Counted from the first letter of the stretch, positions 32,544 through 44,627 are shown. The stretch: DNA of 54,000 nt from Adiantum capillus-veneris (GCA_014529385.2 CM043963.1:76934412-76988411), one strand, 5' to 3'. Numbers and translations are program-made. Notes: generated from the letters alone by a model not told the origin.

Positions 32544-34318
32544 TCAATGGGCTTGGGACATCATGTGCTTTGTTCCCATAAGGTCAAAAGTTGCAATTTT
32601 CCCCCATTTTGGTAAGAAAGTAAATAATCACGATTATTAACTTTTTAATCAAAATGAACATTTTTTGGTGAAGCTTGGTTCTAAGCATGATGTAGAACTT
32701 TGTGTATGAGATATGAGGTGATTTGGATCAAAAAATATGACAGATAACTCAAAATTTAGATTGGAAGGACTTCTTTGCGTTTTTTGACAATTTTCCAAGT
32801 TATCATTGATCATTTTGGCTTATACTTGAAATATGGCATGTAATAGGTGTGTACAAATGATAGGTGAAGTGAAGGTACCATTTTCAAGCCAAAAAAGTGC
32901 AAAAGTAAATAATCGCGATTATTTACAGCAGTCAACGTTTTTTGCTAAACTTGACAACTTTTGACCTAAGCATATTCAATACACCTAAAACAAGTCCAAA
33001 TTGAATTTGGTGAAGTTTCATTGTGTCGGCATCCCTTCGTGCTTGAAATCACCAATTTTTGTGACTACATGGCCTGTGGAGTTGGTTAGTCACTTTTGAG
33101 GCTATGGACTTGTCCGCTACATAGTCCTGAAGCTACTCATCCAAATTTGGCCCATTTGGAATCAGTTTGACTTCGTATGTCAAATTTGACGCTTTGTAGC
33201 CTTCAAGCTGTTTTCTGCTTTTCAAGAGCTTGCCTTGATTGTTTTTATGAAACTAACCATATACATTGTGTATAGACCCAGTCTACAAGCTGTCTATGGA
33301 GTCGGAATCCAATTCTGGCATCTGCCAAAAACCTAGATTTTTTACTTGGGACCACCCTCAACCCCTGTCGAATGGTCATCTAGTGATATAGAAGTGTTCT
33401 ATTATATAGGGGCATGCTACAGTTCAAGTCTCGTCTGATTTGGTTGAGCTTACATGTCGGTATGGTCAATTTTTGGTCGTAGGACTTCGTGCACTGTCTC
33501 ATGTGAGACGGCGCTGTAAATGGGCGACTGTGGACTCCGAAAATTGTGCGTGAAGAAGGTCGAAAGCTCTCTCTCCAAGGGCGACAAGTGGAAATGAGGT
33601 GATTTTAGGCTACCTTAGATATCTATACTCGGACTTCCCAAACCATTTTCCCCCAAATTACCCTGTTAGTCCTACTACGCCGTGAAACCTATGTTGCCTT
33701 GGCTGCCTAATTTAGGCTTCTCGCTTCCATCTGCCAATTTGATTGAAATTTTTTGTGCCTGTCCGCCTTGTCCTTCTGATCATCAGCATATCTTCAGTTT
33801 TTCCATCTGAGCTCATTTGCTATTTATTATTAATTTTTGACCTGTTTATTAGAAAATCAAAGAAAATAACAAAATGCGCGAAAAAAGCAAAGTGAAAATC
33901 CAATAATTAAGAAAATCCATTGAAAAACACACCTTTATTGTTTTTTATTGGTTTTTCTTCATTTTTAAGTCCCAATATCAAGAAAAATGATGAAAAATAA
34001 CAAAAAAGACTACTTTTTAATGATTTTCTAATAGTATATACACTATTTACACTCATCGTGGAGATGTTATCAGTTAAATTTTCCTTGTTGATGATTTGTT
34101 AGGGAATTATTAGGTAATTTTGCAAAGAATCACACATTAACATCAAACTTTTTCTCTCTCTTCAAACATTGCCCTTAATTACTTAATTCCCTTCCACCCC
34201 TCCTAGATGGCGTACTCCGGGACGACCGTGTGCATGGGTTGAACAATCGTGTCTATGCATAGCCTGGGTTGGCTCTACCATGCTTTGAAGATCAATGTAG
34301 TTAAAACCATCAACTTTC
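32544..34318 (-). other. B: spacer between pol remnants and extra ORF
   Basis: AT-rich sequence with two copies of the array palindrome (32620, 32905) and diverged ~285-bp repeat units. The rest has no coding motif in either strand. Confidence 0.55.
32620..32926 (-). repeat. B palindrome array upstream of the extra ORF, copies 1-2
   Basis: A 22-bp palindrome occurs at 32905-32926 (perfect: GTAAATAATCG plus its own reverse complement) and at 32620-32641 (two base changes), 285 bp apart. The third copy (24062) is 286 bp further once A is removed. On the plus strand each copy is followed by a T-rich stretch with TTTTTTG, then AAGCAT- or GGC-like sequence. This indicates diverged tandem units rather than isolated sites. 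Confidence 0.85.
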
Positions 34319-35215
34319 TCACCACCATACTCCTTCTACTATAGAGGCGCACTTTGTGTGTGCAATGGCATCTATATGCCATGAATCCTGGAACATGCCA
34401 GTTCTATTAGCATAATCAACTCGCTGATGAAAATCAGGTTTTCGATTTTCCTGTCCCAATAGTTGAGAGCACGCTTTTTCTTTATTGGTCGATTTTTGAT
34501 GCATTTGAAATTTGGGATCCGATACAAATGCAACGACATATGCAATTGCACCCATCGCTTGTTGGCAACTGTGATTATGGCAGATGTGCAAGAGTTGGGT
34601 CTTGAGCTATTAACTTAAGGGTTTCTGATGTCGAGGTTTTTTTTTGCTGTCTTCCAAAGAGAAAATCTTGTAGCTTGTGTGCTCTTTGCTTCATTGTACC
34701 CTCAGGATGCTTGGTTGTTGAGCTTTTACCCGCCATTGGTATCTTGGTTTGCTTTGGTCAGAATGGTGTGGTTGAGTCTTTTGAGACTTAACTCTCCATC
34801 GCTTTATCATTTTTACAGTTTGCGGAGAAGATAAGTGCTTCTTTTTCTTCCAAATCCGTTTTGTGTGAGGTACCTTGCTCGGAGATGATCTTCTTTGTGT
34901 TTTGAACCTTGGAACCATCTTTGTTACAGTAGAGGATGTTTTAGGCACGCAAATTTGACTCGGCTTGTCCTTAAGCTGTGCTTTTGGTACCCAAATTTGC
35001 CTAACTTGTAGCATTTGCTTGTCTATAGGATGGAGAAGATTGATAGCTTCATGGTTTGGTCTGCTGGTAACCTCCTTTCCATTTCTCTTTGCTTGGTGTA
35101 ATTGGAACAATGAGTTGTCCGCCTTTAGGTGATAGCTTGAGCTGATTGGTATCCCAATCTGGTACTGCCTTGTGCGTCCGCATCCATGATTCATGTGTTC
35201 ATCTGGTAAGCATAC
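34319..35215 (-). pseudogene. B: unrecognised coding remnants after RT
   Basis: Two minus-strand frames (34319-34591 and 34691-35194) follow the broken RT. The upstream one is basic and has WVPK-type repeats (QIWVPKAQ). The downstream one ends with HIDAIAHTKCASIVEGVWW. I do not recognise either. They stand where RNase H and integrase should be, but no HHCC or DDE motif is present, so a deletion or replacement in pol is likely. The RT sequence is lost near 35215. Confidence 0.35.
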
Positions 35216-35640
35216 AAATTGATGAGGGCATGCTGTTCAAAATGATTAGCCCGGATTGATGAATGTACACATAGATCATCCATATATACTTCCAAGAATT
35301 TTTGAAGATATTCCTTAAAAGCATGGCTCATCAATCTTTGGAGGTGGCCGGAGTGTTAGTTAATCCAAAAGGCATAACCCGATAGGCAAAAATACCCCAT
35401 ACAGTTGCAAAGGCAGTTTTATGATAAACTTTGGGATCAACCAAAAGTTGATTGTATCCCGAAAAGCCATCTAAAAAGTGGTAAGCTTCTTTTCTTGCAA
35501 CTCGTTCTAAAACATGCTCAGTGATTTGAAGAGGAAAGTTATCTCTAATGGTAGTTGCATTCACTTTCTTGAGATTGACACATATTCTTAATTTTTCATT
35601 TTTCTTGGGTACCACAATTGAAGAAATCCAATCTGTGTCT
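35216..35640 (-). pseudogene. B: partial reverse transcriptase
   Basis: The minus frame at 35615-35331 reads MVPKKNEKLRICVNLKKVNA, then FLDGFSGYNQLLVDP and FAYRVMPFGLTNTPAT, which are Gypsy RT blocks. After a shift it continues FLEVYMDDLCVHS, the catalytic box with both Asp intact. Homology is lost soon afterwards near 35215. The fingers/palm region is therefore present but the thumb, RNase H and integrase are not. Confidence 0.85.
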
Positions 35641-36740
35641 CCAATTTCATAAATGAATTCGGCTTCTTTTAACTTTTCTATCTCTTCTTTGATCTTCCTG
35701 ACAAAGTTTCATTATATGTGTATGGCCTCTGTCTGCTTGGTTTCACATCATCTCTCATCGGTATGGTATGTTGACAGATTTTTGGATCAACACCCTTGAG
35801 ATCCTTATAAGACCAAGCAAAGATATCTCAGTATTCTTTCAGTAGGCTTAACAAAATCTCTTCTTCTTCTTCTTCCATCAGGTCGTTTGCAATGTAGGCA
35901 AGTCTAGGCTCTTCTCCTGGTTCAGCCAAATCTATCTTCTTTGCGTTTTCTGGTCCTTCGTAGGACGCCCTTTGTTTGTAGTTCCCTGACAAGTTGTTCG
36001 ACTATGATTTTCGGTCTTGGAGAGTATATTTCTTGTAATGGGATGGAACACTCATACATCTTTACCATCCTCCTCAGTGGTTTCCATTTCAGTCGTATAT
36101 ATATCCTTTAGAGATTTCTTCAACTCTTGATACTTCTTTCTTCGTTCAACTCGTGTCATGGTTGAATCCTTGTTCTAGTATTTAGGTTTTACTCGAGTTT
36201 CCTTTCTGGTTTTTGTCAAAGTTTTTGATATTTCCTGCTCTTCATTTAAAGGATACCTACCAACGATTTTGCCTTTGATAGGTCTAGCTTTCAAGATTCT
36301 CGTGTCTCTTTTTCTTCTATACCATTTCTGTCTTCTCGGTTTTTGGTTTGGAAAGTCAAAAAAACTTTCCTCCCCTCCTTCATGAGTAGTTTAGCTCTCA
36401 CATTTTCTTTTTCCGACCCCGAATCATCTGAGGTAGCTGAATGTCCTTCTAACTCATCTGTTGCATCATAGTAGAAGGTTTGAAAAGACTTGTTGAGCTT
36501 TCATCAAGTCCTTGGATTCTTGAATTTCATCTTCAATGTCAAGGGTTGAGATCATTTGTATGGGAATTATGTCATAGCCATCCTCATTGCAAAATTGAGT
36601 AGGCATAGACGTATTTACACATACATCCATTGTTGCTAAAATTTGAGTCCACTCAAAGGGCTCAAACAAATACTCTGGAAAGGGTTCAGGTACATAGACT
36701 TCATCTGTGCAATCCCTTTCTAAGATACATTCTTCTCTTT
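35641..36740 (-). other. B: protease-RT linker, decayed
   Basis: It contains fragments such as 36669-36466 (FEPFEWTQILATMDVCVNTS), likely linker between protease and RT in this family, with frequent stops and shifts. No independent domain is recognised. Confidence 0.45.
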
Positions 36741-37211
36741 TTAGCTATTATTTTTTGAGGCTCCGCACATCCAAATAGGTGTGTCTTTGTTTAACCAAGA
36801 TGGAGGCTTAGTTTCAGCCAAAGAGACTGAATCAAATTCTTCTATGGGCATTTTCATGACATCTCTATAAGTGTGACCTTTTAGATTGACCCTTGTTATT
36901 GATCCCACTTGCTTCATGTACAGATAATTGTTTCCCCAATCCTGGATAAGTTGTACTTGTTGCATGAAAGGTCTTCCCAAGATGATTTCATAATCGAGTT
37001 TCTTTCCAAAGTCTACTATGGCAAAAGTGTATTGATATTCAATCCCACATGAATTAACTATCACTTTCTCAAGCATTCCTAAAGGTCTTTCGATGTGTCC
37101 ATCAACCAATTGCAATTTCATTCGAGTTTGTCTAATGGCTCGTTGTCCCCAAGATTCCCATACTGCTTTCGTGGCTATGGCTATGCCTGCCCCACTATTC
37201 AGTATTGCCAT
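36741..37211 (-). pseudogene. B: aspartic protease with mutated active site
   Basis: The frame reads AILNSGAGIAIATKAVWES, where the catalytic D-S-G of a Gypsy protease has become N-S-G. It continues DYEIILGRPFMQQVQLIQDW, the conserved flap/C-terminal block ('-D-ILG-PF'). The Asp to Asn change is a single G to A and would abolish catalysis. It is open for 156 codons, so decay is moderate. Confidence 0.8.
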
Positions 37212-37847
37212 GGTTTCTATATCATTATATCTTACTGGAACGGTTGTATTTCCTTCTTCCCCTTCGTAGTATCTCCAACTTTGTTCATTGGAACAGATCT
37301 AATCTCTTTGTTATCCAATTCGTGTTTCAATTTTTCTAAATTTTTGCGATTAGCCCTGTCATTCCCACCTTCTCCAGAGTTTTCTGTAGATCATTCCATA
37401 AATATGGTTTGATTTTTAACAATTCTCCTAAAGTAAAAGTGCATTGAATGGGTGTAGACATGATTGAATGGATGTTGTCTACCTCTATGAATGGTTTTAC
37501 ACACTATGGATTGATCTCGTTATCTCCCAAGTAAGAGGTTAATGTTTTCAAAGTCATCGGTTTAGAAATTCCTGAAGCTTCAAACCCACAATCCCCATAC
37601 AAGGATCATACATCCATGTCAATATCAGAAGGTAGATTTTCTTACCAAACTTCCTTTATAGGAGCTGACTTCAGAGTTAGGCTCCCATCGTTAATCTCTC
37701 TCAATTTTTTTCATAAGTGTCTTGGATAGTCTTCTTCTATGAATGGAATTCTATCTAAGGCATCTTCGCTGTCCGGCACTATAAGTTTTGGCTCTTTTGT
37801 TTCAAGGTGAGGTTTTAACACCACTTTGGATTTTACTTTACTGGTTT

Positions 37848-38192
37848 CTACCACAACTCTTCAGGTTTTACCATACTCTCGAGCTTGGGTTTTTGTTTTT
37901 CCAGCATCTCTTGAGTAATTATTACCAAATTTTGATAAGCTTCAAGCTTAGCGGCTTCCATGTCTGGAGAAGGATAGTTTTTCCATTTGTTTTCTATGTT
38001 TTGGCTTGCTTTAAGTCCCGCTTGGTAAGCTTTCAAGGTTGTGTTGATTGGCTCAAAAATTTTGTCTACCAAAATTGATCCTCCAGATTTCACGATGGTT
38101 TCCTTGATTTTTCTTCCAGTTTCTTTCACCTTTTCTTGGAATAATTTCTTTGCTTTCTCCTTGATTTCAGTCCTTTGTTTCTGTTTTGTCAT
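37848..38192 (-). pseudogene. B: gag-protease linker, Lys/Glu-rich helix region
   Basis: A charged, probably helical segment (EIKEKAKKLFQEKVKETGRK) between the zinc knuckle and protease in the same orientation. No catalytic motif; it is likely the Gag C-terminal extension of this family. Confidence 0.45.
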
Positions 38193-38395
38193 CTCATACC
38201 TTTTGTTTCTGCTTCTTTTGGTCTTTTTAGAGGAAATTTTAGTATTCTCCGACTCATCAGAGGAGTTATGTTTCTTTTTCTTAGCCTGGGCTTTTGTGAT
38301 AACTTCGATTGGAACAATCGGTTCACTCTCAATGAGCTACTAGGTATCACTTGGACTACGTTTACTACTGTTTTATCCTTGTTTAAAGGGTTTTT

Positions 38396-40123
38396 TTAAC
38401 AATCTTTAGGGAAGGGTCCTCCCTTTTTGCAACATTGTATGCAATAAGCTTCAACTGGCTTAAGGTTCTTGTCAGGGTCTGGACATTCATTTCTCCCATG
38501 ATCATCTGCACCACAATTATGACAATTCCCAGTTCTTGGCTTAATCATGGGTCTTACCATCGAAGGTCTAACACCTTGATTAGCTATATAGTACATTGGT
38601 GCAAGCTCTGGTGTAGTATAAGTCACAAGTTCTTCCATTGGTGGTGGATCTGAATGCATGTACTTTACATGCATTGCATTATGTCCAGGATATGGAGTTT
38701 GTTAACACAACACGAGTTGAGGTCTTTCCATACCCATCGGTGGTCTTTGAACTAGGGCCATATTAGGCCGATATCTATACATGGGTTGTCCTTGTGGCCT
38801 CATAGATACGTATTGAACATTCCCATCATACTTAATAGCAGTCATTGGTCTCATGGTTAGTCCATTTATCCTCAAATGCACACCATTTCTGTGACCTAAT
38901 TGGTTGTCCCTATTGAGGTATCCCTTGCCATGGTCCCCTCATAGGTGCTTTTTGCATGTTATTCATCATGTCATTCATCCTTTTGAGCATGTCTTCTATG
39001 GCTAAAAGAGGTGTTGTAACAGCTGTTCCCATTTGTGCTGGCTTGGTGGATACTATTTTCTCGCTTTGATTATCCTTAGGGACATCTTCTTCGTAGAAAA
39101 TATCACAATTGTCTCCTAAGTCAATAGCGTTCGATACACACTCTTCTAGGGTCGTATGCTTCTTGCTATACAATATAGCATGAAGTTCTTTGTTTAGTAG
39201 TCCCTCTAGAAACAATGATACTAGTCTTTCTTCTGCAGGTATTATTGTTTCATTCTAGTTGCACAATCCCTAATAGACCCACCTTGTTTTTGTTTGATGC
39301 TATAGATTTGAGCTACTGTATTGTGTTTGATCCCCATTTTGGAACAAGCAGCTACAAGAGCTAATGTATTTAAGTCCATGATTAACCTTGGTGGAATGTT
39401 TTGGAACCATGTCAGTGCTTTTTCTTCTAATGTCATTCCAAATCCCTCGAATTGAGTATGGGAATCAAATATGTGTTTTGCTCTTAGCGCTTGTTTAAAA
39501 CTTGCTAAGTGGTCATATGGATCCCTAGATCCACTGTATTTTATAACCCATTTTTGAAAATCAGCTGGTCTGACGCGTCATATCGATTCAACTCCCAGTC
39601 TCCTGACAGTTGGTCCTGTTCCGAGTCCTTCAAACCAGTTTGTTGAAAATAGTGATTCATGTAGCCCTGGACTGGCTTTAGTGTCACCGATTTTCTTCGT
39701 GATGAGGTGGTTTCTGGTTTTTTGAACATTACTCTCAAAAGATCTCTTGTGGAGTTCTTCTCTTGGAATAGTTTATGGTCCTTGGCCCAATATCCAATCT
39801 CTTATGGAGTACCCTTGATATTTGGTCTGTCCCACATCCTCAGGAGTCATCATGACAAAGTTATTGTTATAACAATCCCTAAATAGGTAGGTTGGTAGAT
39901 TTGTTGAACGCTTGTCTTTGATTTTGAAGATATAAATGATCTTCATGGGTGTTAGCTGTCCTGATTTGGCATGAGAAGTCCATAGGAGATCTTTGACGTT
40001 TCTATTCTCCCAACAATAGACTCCGATCCTAGGATTATCCGTACTAAGCCGTTTCAAAGGCTTCAAATTAACTTGATCGTATCCCTCAAATTCTAAAGTC
40101 GGTGGTCCTTCTTTTGCTGCCAT
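38396..40123 (-). pseudogene. B: Gag
   Basis: The Gag frame starts at the ATG at 40123 (MAAKEGPPTLEFEGYDQVNL) and continues in pieces at 39738-39541, 39436-39242 (TLEEKALTWFQNIPPRLI, the Retrotrans_gag core), 39215-38910 and 38674-38396. The last piece has the knuckle CHNCGADDHGRNEC (CX2CX4HX4C) followed by a second Cys cluster. At least three shifts separate the pieces. It would form the nucleocapsid shell. Confidence 0.8.
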
Positions 40124-40969
40124 ATCTAGAATTATGGTATTTACTTCTAACCCCTATTTGTCTATCAGGTCAGGGTTTTCAACTTGTAAATACGGAGTTC
40201 CGTTTCTATCGATGTACATTTTTCCTTGTTTGTTTGCCCTGATTTCCTCTTCAAACTCTATGTCATGGTCATCAATGCAAATAGCATACTCTTCATTAGA
40301 ATCCAGGTAAACCTAAGCTCCATGGCGATTAGTCTTATAAAAAGAGAGTATGTGCTTATATTGCACTGTCGTTCCGATTTCTGAATGAGTTGAATAGGAA
40401 GACATTTTAGATGTTAATTCTGAAAAAGTGTTTGATACTTCTTCAAAGATAGTGTCCAAGTGCTAGCTTTGATTCACACTCTCTTCGGTGGATACTCTAC
40501 TAGCGGTCTCTCCAAATATGCCTTGATTTCCTAGTATACGACCAGATCTAAGGTTCATATAGACTGGTGAAGCCTTTGATAGAGTACTTACCGTCGGATT
40601 GACTTGTTGTCAATTTCTTCCACTTGACTCGATTGCAACTTCTATCAAGCTTTCAATTCCTTGTCTCCAACCTGATTCTTGTATCGGTTTTAATCAAGTT
40701 AGCTATTCTTTCACAAAGACTGTACAATTCTTGCTAACTATTACGACTAGTCTATGTGTATCACTCCAAATCGAGCTAAGTGAGTCAGCAGTTTAAGACT
40801 TTCAGATTCCACTTTTGCAAAAAGTCAAAGGACTAAGCTGCAACCTGGGAACTGAGTGAATTTTTATTAATTTGGATCCGATTGAACCCAAAATTTCCCG
40901 GTGGCCTTGTATTATGGTCTAACATTGTACAAGTTCAAAACTCAAAAAGTCTGTCTTTGAGTATCAGTT
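40124..40969 (-). other. B: leader between gag and palindrome array
   Basis: Non-coding 5' leader just upstream of gag. No motif beyond the array that follows at 40970. Confidence 0.5.
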
Positions 40970-41568
40970 GTAAATAATTGCGATTATTTACTGTTCTCAA
41001 ATTTTTTGCACTTTTTGGCTTGATTTGCCAAGTATGCAACTTGTTGAGGTCTCTGGACAAGTTTCACTAAGTTTGAACAAAATTTGTTCAAGTTATCAAT
41101 TGTTTCGTGTCCGCAGACTCAACTTTCAAGAATCAAGCTTAAGTCTGACTTTTGTGATCCAAATTTCACCAAAATTGATTTGTGTGGTCTACTTGATATG
41201 CTTGACCTTGTGTATACTCAAATGTGCAAGAATATCAATTTTTATAGCAGATGTAAATAATCACGATTATTTACTCTTGCTATTTTTGTGCATTGTTTTG
41301 CAACAATCTTTACAGAGATCTGTTAAGTAGCTTAACTTAAGCTCCCTAGTCAAGTTTCATCAAGTTTGGATAATTTTTTGTTCAAATGGAAATCAGTTTT
41401 GTATCTGCAGACTGACTTTGCAAATTTGGCCACAATTTTCAATCCAATGATCCAAATCTTAGCAAATTTGATTTGTAGGCTTAATACAAAATGCTAAGAC
41501 TAGTGGTATGCTGGTTTGGTCAAAAAAGTTAAAATATGGGACAAAAGTAAATAATCAGGATTATTTAC
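40970..41568 (-). repeat. B palindrome array upstream of gag, three copies
   Basis: Copies of the 22-bp palindrome at 40970-40991, 41253-41274 and 41547-41568 differ from perfect by one base change each, and the steps are 283 and 294 bp. The intervening sequences are diverged repeats of each other: AAGTTTCA-TAAGTTTG followed by a TCTGCAGACT/TCCGCAGACT block appears in successive units. Weaker copies sit in both LTRs (19967-19987 and 42387-42407). Confidence 0.88.
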
Positions 41569-42040
41569 TTTTGGCAAATTTTTACATCTTTTTGGTCAAC
41601 TAAGCATGTATTTCTAACCGTAGACCTGAAATTTTGCAACTTCACATAAACATTCACAATTGATTCTTTTGGAGAGAGCAATGTTCTGAACTCCACCTCA
41701 GATTCTACCTACCCTACTTCTAAGTTTTACTACAATGGGGTTGTGGAAAGTGTCCACAAACACTCGTTTTCTTGTTTTTTATGGTTTTTTGAGCCTTGAT
41801 CTTAAGACTTGTTTCGTCTGTCAATCATTCTCAAAATCCATATGTAATCCTACAATCCTAAAGTCCTAATGGTACTTAGCAAGTACGACTTACTTCCAAG
41901 CTACCTCTACACAGCAAAAGACGACAATCTTAAGCTATGAGATTTTTAAAAAGAAAGTTTTTACTCTATGAGATCCTAGAGGAAGTTAAAGGATAACTTC
42001 ACAAGACACTCGTTTTTTCCCTAGTATAGGTCTCTTCGAT

Positions 42041-42057
42041 CCCCGGCAGCGGCGCCA
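42041..42057 (-). promoter_or_regulatory. B primer-binding site (tRNA-Asp)
   Basis: The plus strand CCCCGGCAGCGGCGCCA matches the 3' end of plant tRNA-Asp, two bases from the 5' LTR edge at 42060. Confidence 0.88.
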
Positions 42058-42059
42058 AA

Positions 42060-42972
42060 TGTGTGACGGGAGTCTAACCTCACCCTATCTTATTGCAAAT
42101 ATAGCAAGAACCACGAATATAATTGTCAACCCATGGGACGAAGCTGACTCGACTAGTGCATAGAGGCTACAAAAGGTTGTCAATCTCTTGAAAAACAACA
42201 AACTACTCACATCTAACTCAGGCTACACTCAAATGACAGAAATCACCAAAAGCTAATCGCTCATCGGCAAACAAATCACATATGTTACAGCATCAAACGA
42301 CATCCAAACGTCACGAAACTTCTAGGACATGTTTATAAGACCTAAGCACACATGCTTATGGTCTCAAATCTCACTTTACGTCAAGTGCAAAGATCACGAT
42401 TATTGACAGCAGCAGTGAGTTTTTGACCTAGTCGTTTTCGACCCAGAATGCATCTAAATGCTTAGCAATGATGCCCCAATACCCCGCCTATACTTAGTTT
42501 TTGATTTTGAAGTCTAAATGCGTACTTATGGATGAATTTAGGGCACGGATCGGCGTCAGCAAAAGCTACGAAATATCGTAAAATGCTTATGTCAATGCGT
42601 AGAGCTCTTACCTGCGGTTGCGACGTAACAGACGCGACTGCAATGTGACAATCGGGGAGGGAGTAGGAATAGCGAGAAGGAGAGAAGTTAGAGCCATTAG
42701 CTCACGCTGTGTTTCTATTATCCAAAACTTATGAAAAACTTACAAAAATTGGCTTTTATACCTTAGCCAAGGTTTTTGGTGGTCAAAACTAATAATCTGG
42801 GAGCTCTAATTAAAGACAGGTTGATACAATATGGAAGCTTGTAGCCTCCGCTCATCAATTACAGAGTTTATCTGGAAAATAGGAGTTACAATATTCCCGA
42901 TTCATCAAAATAATAAATGTTTTTACAATGAAAGCTCCGAAAAATGGTATCCGAGTTAGCTTGCTGCTAACA
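42060..42972 (-). repeat. B 5' LTR with promoter
   Basis: 913 bp, TG...CA ended. It carries about 45 bp (42555-42600) missing from the 3' LTR. A minus-strand TATAAAAG lies at 42753-42760. Followed at the right by the GAGAG duplication (42973-42977). Confidence 0.92.
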
Positions 42973-42977
42973 GAGAG

Positions 42978-43081
42978 TCAATGTTGAAACGGCTGTAATC
43001 GCGATGTCGATGTCGTCTCCCACCGTCGACCGTGAGTGGCTAGCCGAATAGCTGTAGAGGATGCTTAAAGCCACCGTTGGT

Positions 43082-43120
<39 letters not shown>

Positions 43121-43254
43121 TTCAATGCCTGAGAATGGAGATGCTTGAGATCGAGTCGATATCAAAGGTTGAGAAGTGCACCACACTGTGTGTGTGTCAA
43201 AATCGGAGACTACGGAGCCAATATTGAAGAAACTATAGAGTCTCTGCTCTCTCT

Positions 43255-43301
<47 letters not shown>

Positions 43302-43691
43302 GCCCGAGAGTGGCATCGAAGTCAAAAACTGAGAGCAAATAGACTCGATGTTGATGTCGGAGCCGGATATGCCCAAAGCAACTGCTATTTTTCTCTCTCT
43401 CTGAATCTCTCATGTGTGAGCAGGGGTTGGAGGGCCAGAGTTGTCGGAAGCGTATGGTGGGAAGCAACTCTTGCACACAAAAGAGGTGAGAGTCAAAAAG
43501 TTACTTTTTTTTTTTTAGTTTTGCACTCTTGACCTTGTTGAAAAAGGGCCTCCTTTGTCGAATCCGACGACCTGCTAGGCTTGAGTGTGTGTGTGTGTGT
43601 GTGTAAAGAGTTCGCTTGACTGCCTTCTACATAGCACTACTGCTCCTAGCTCGTCTGCCCGACTTCACCTACTCATGGCCCGAGATCACCT
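42978..43691 (-). other. Third E leader segment with (CT)n and (GT)n tracts
   Basis: Non-coding E leader between B and F. It has (CT)n at 43083-43114 and 43264-43299, a run of ten C at 43255-43264, and (GT)n at 43585-43604. The two CT tracts sit in diverged duplicate contexts (GAGAATGGAGATG versus GAGAGTGGCATCG), about 180 bp apart. The frames at 43145-43476 are microsatellite artefacts. Confidence 0.6.
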
Positions 43692-43696
43692 GCAAG
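43692..43696. repeat. F target-site duplication, left copy (GCAAG)
   Basis: GCAAG is repeated at 50795-50799 on the other side of F. Confidence 0.95.
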
Positions 43697-44611
43697 TGTT
43701 ACGAGACCTTGGAGAGCGGCCCGTAAATGGGACTTAGGGGCCGCGTGCGTTCGCCAATCCTTCACCTGAACAAAAGTTAGCCGACTTCACAACACTTTGA
43801 GCAAGTATTTCAAATGGGACGCACGAGACAAGATTTGGAGAACAAGCCCACGGGCGCTTTTGTATTGATTCCAAAAAGATGATTTCAAAAAGGGACGGAG
43901 GCCCCTCCGGCGCCTCTGAAGACTGGGTTAACCTAACTCCAACCTAATATGGGTAGATGGTTTTATAGATGTGAGGATTGCCACCCCAGCTCCGGTTAAA
44001 CAACCGGCCCCCTCTCAGCTACCCCGGCAGGATGCGCACGGATCACCAAGAGTGGAGTACTACTCCCATATAAATACTTTAATTTGGGTCACTCAGGCAT
44101 ACCGCCCAATCCCCAAGGCTTTGGGATAGAAATCCCTCTCAAGAATCACCCGTCGGTCCCGTCAGGGAGTCGCAGTTCCAAAAATTGTGAAAAACGCCAA
44201 AACGGACCCGCGGGCGCTTCCCGAGCCGATTTGGTGCACGGGACCCCGGGGACCCGGCCACGGCCCAAGTGGGGCTCTCACTTTGCAAAATGCCTTTCGG
44301 GGGCTCCCGCCGTGGTGGTTCACGGGAGCGACGGGTCCAAGAGTCGTCATGCGGAGGCCCGCGGGGAGCATGGCCGTGGAGAGGGGCAATTCACCAAAAC
44401 GGGGCACCATGGACCCGGGGTCCCCCTCAAGCACCCTCCACGTTGGGATATGAGGCAACCATCCCGTGGGTGGAATGGGAACGTGGAGAGCCGGCGGGCA
44501 TGAGGGACAACCCACGCATGGGGAGCATGGGGCGCTTGAGGCAAGATGGACCGCGGGAGGGCCGTCGGTCGCTCGCCGGGGAAAAAGCTCCCTCTCACGA
44601 GGATCCCAACA
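43697..44611 (-). repeat. F 3' LTR
   Basis: 915 bp, TGTTACGAGACC...GATCCCAACA, several per cent different from 49880-50794. A minus-strand TATAAAA lies at 43961-43967. The long overlapping frames at 44084-44731 on both strands reflect high GC, not genes; they recur in the other LTR. Confidence 0.95.
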
Positions 44612-44627
44612 TTCTCCCCCCCCTTAA
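44612..44627 (-). promoter_or_regulatory. F polypurine tract
   Basis: The minus strand reads TTAAGGGGGGGGAGAA next to the 3' LTR. Confidence 0.88.

Larger units (their letters stand above)
19638..42972 (-). mobile_element. B: giant Gypsy element with extra ORF
   Basis: A minus-strand element of 23,335 bp, or 15,063 bp after removal of nested element A and one target copy. It has diverged LTRs (875 and 913 bp), a tRNA-Asp PBS, a PPT, a GAGAG duplication, and gag, protease and partial RT in Gypsy order. A long additional ORF lies between pol and the 3' LTR. The size, tRNA-Asp primer and downstream extra ORF resemble the plant Tat/Ogre and Athila groups. Integrase and RNase H were not found, so this copy is defective. 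Two palindrome-bearing repeat arrays (40970-41568; 24062-24083 with 32620-32926) are peculiar to it. Confidence 0.93.

Noticed and set aside
24062-41568. CRISPR-like interpretation of the regularly spaced palindrome
   Set aside because: Spacing is ~285 bp, the intervening sequences are themselves diverged repeats, and the setting is a eukaryotic retroelement, so a CRISPR array is excluded.
43083-43299. Apparent Ser/Leu- and Arg/Glu-repeat proteins
   Set aside because: Translation of CT/GA microsatellites; no real gene.
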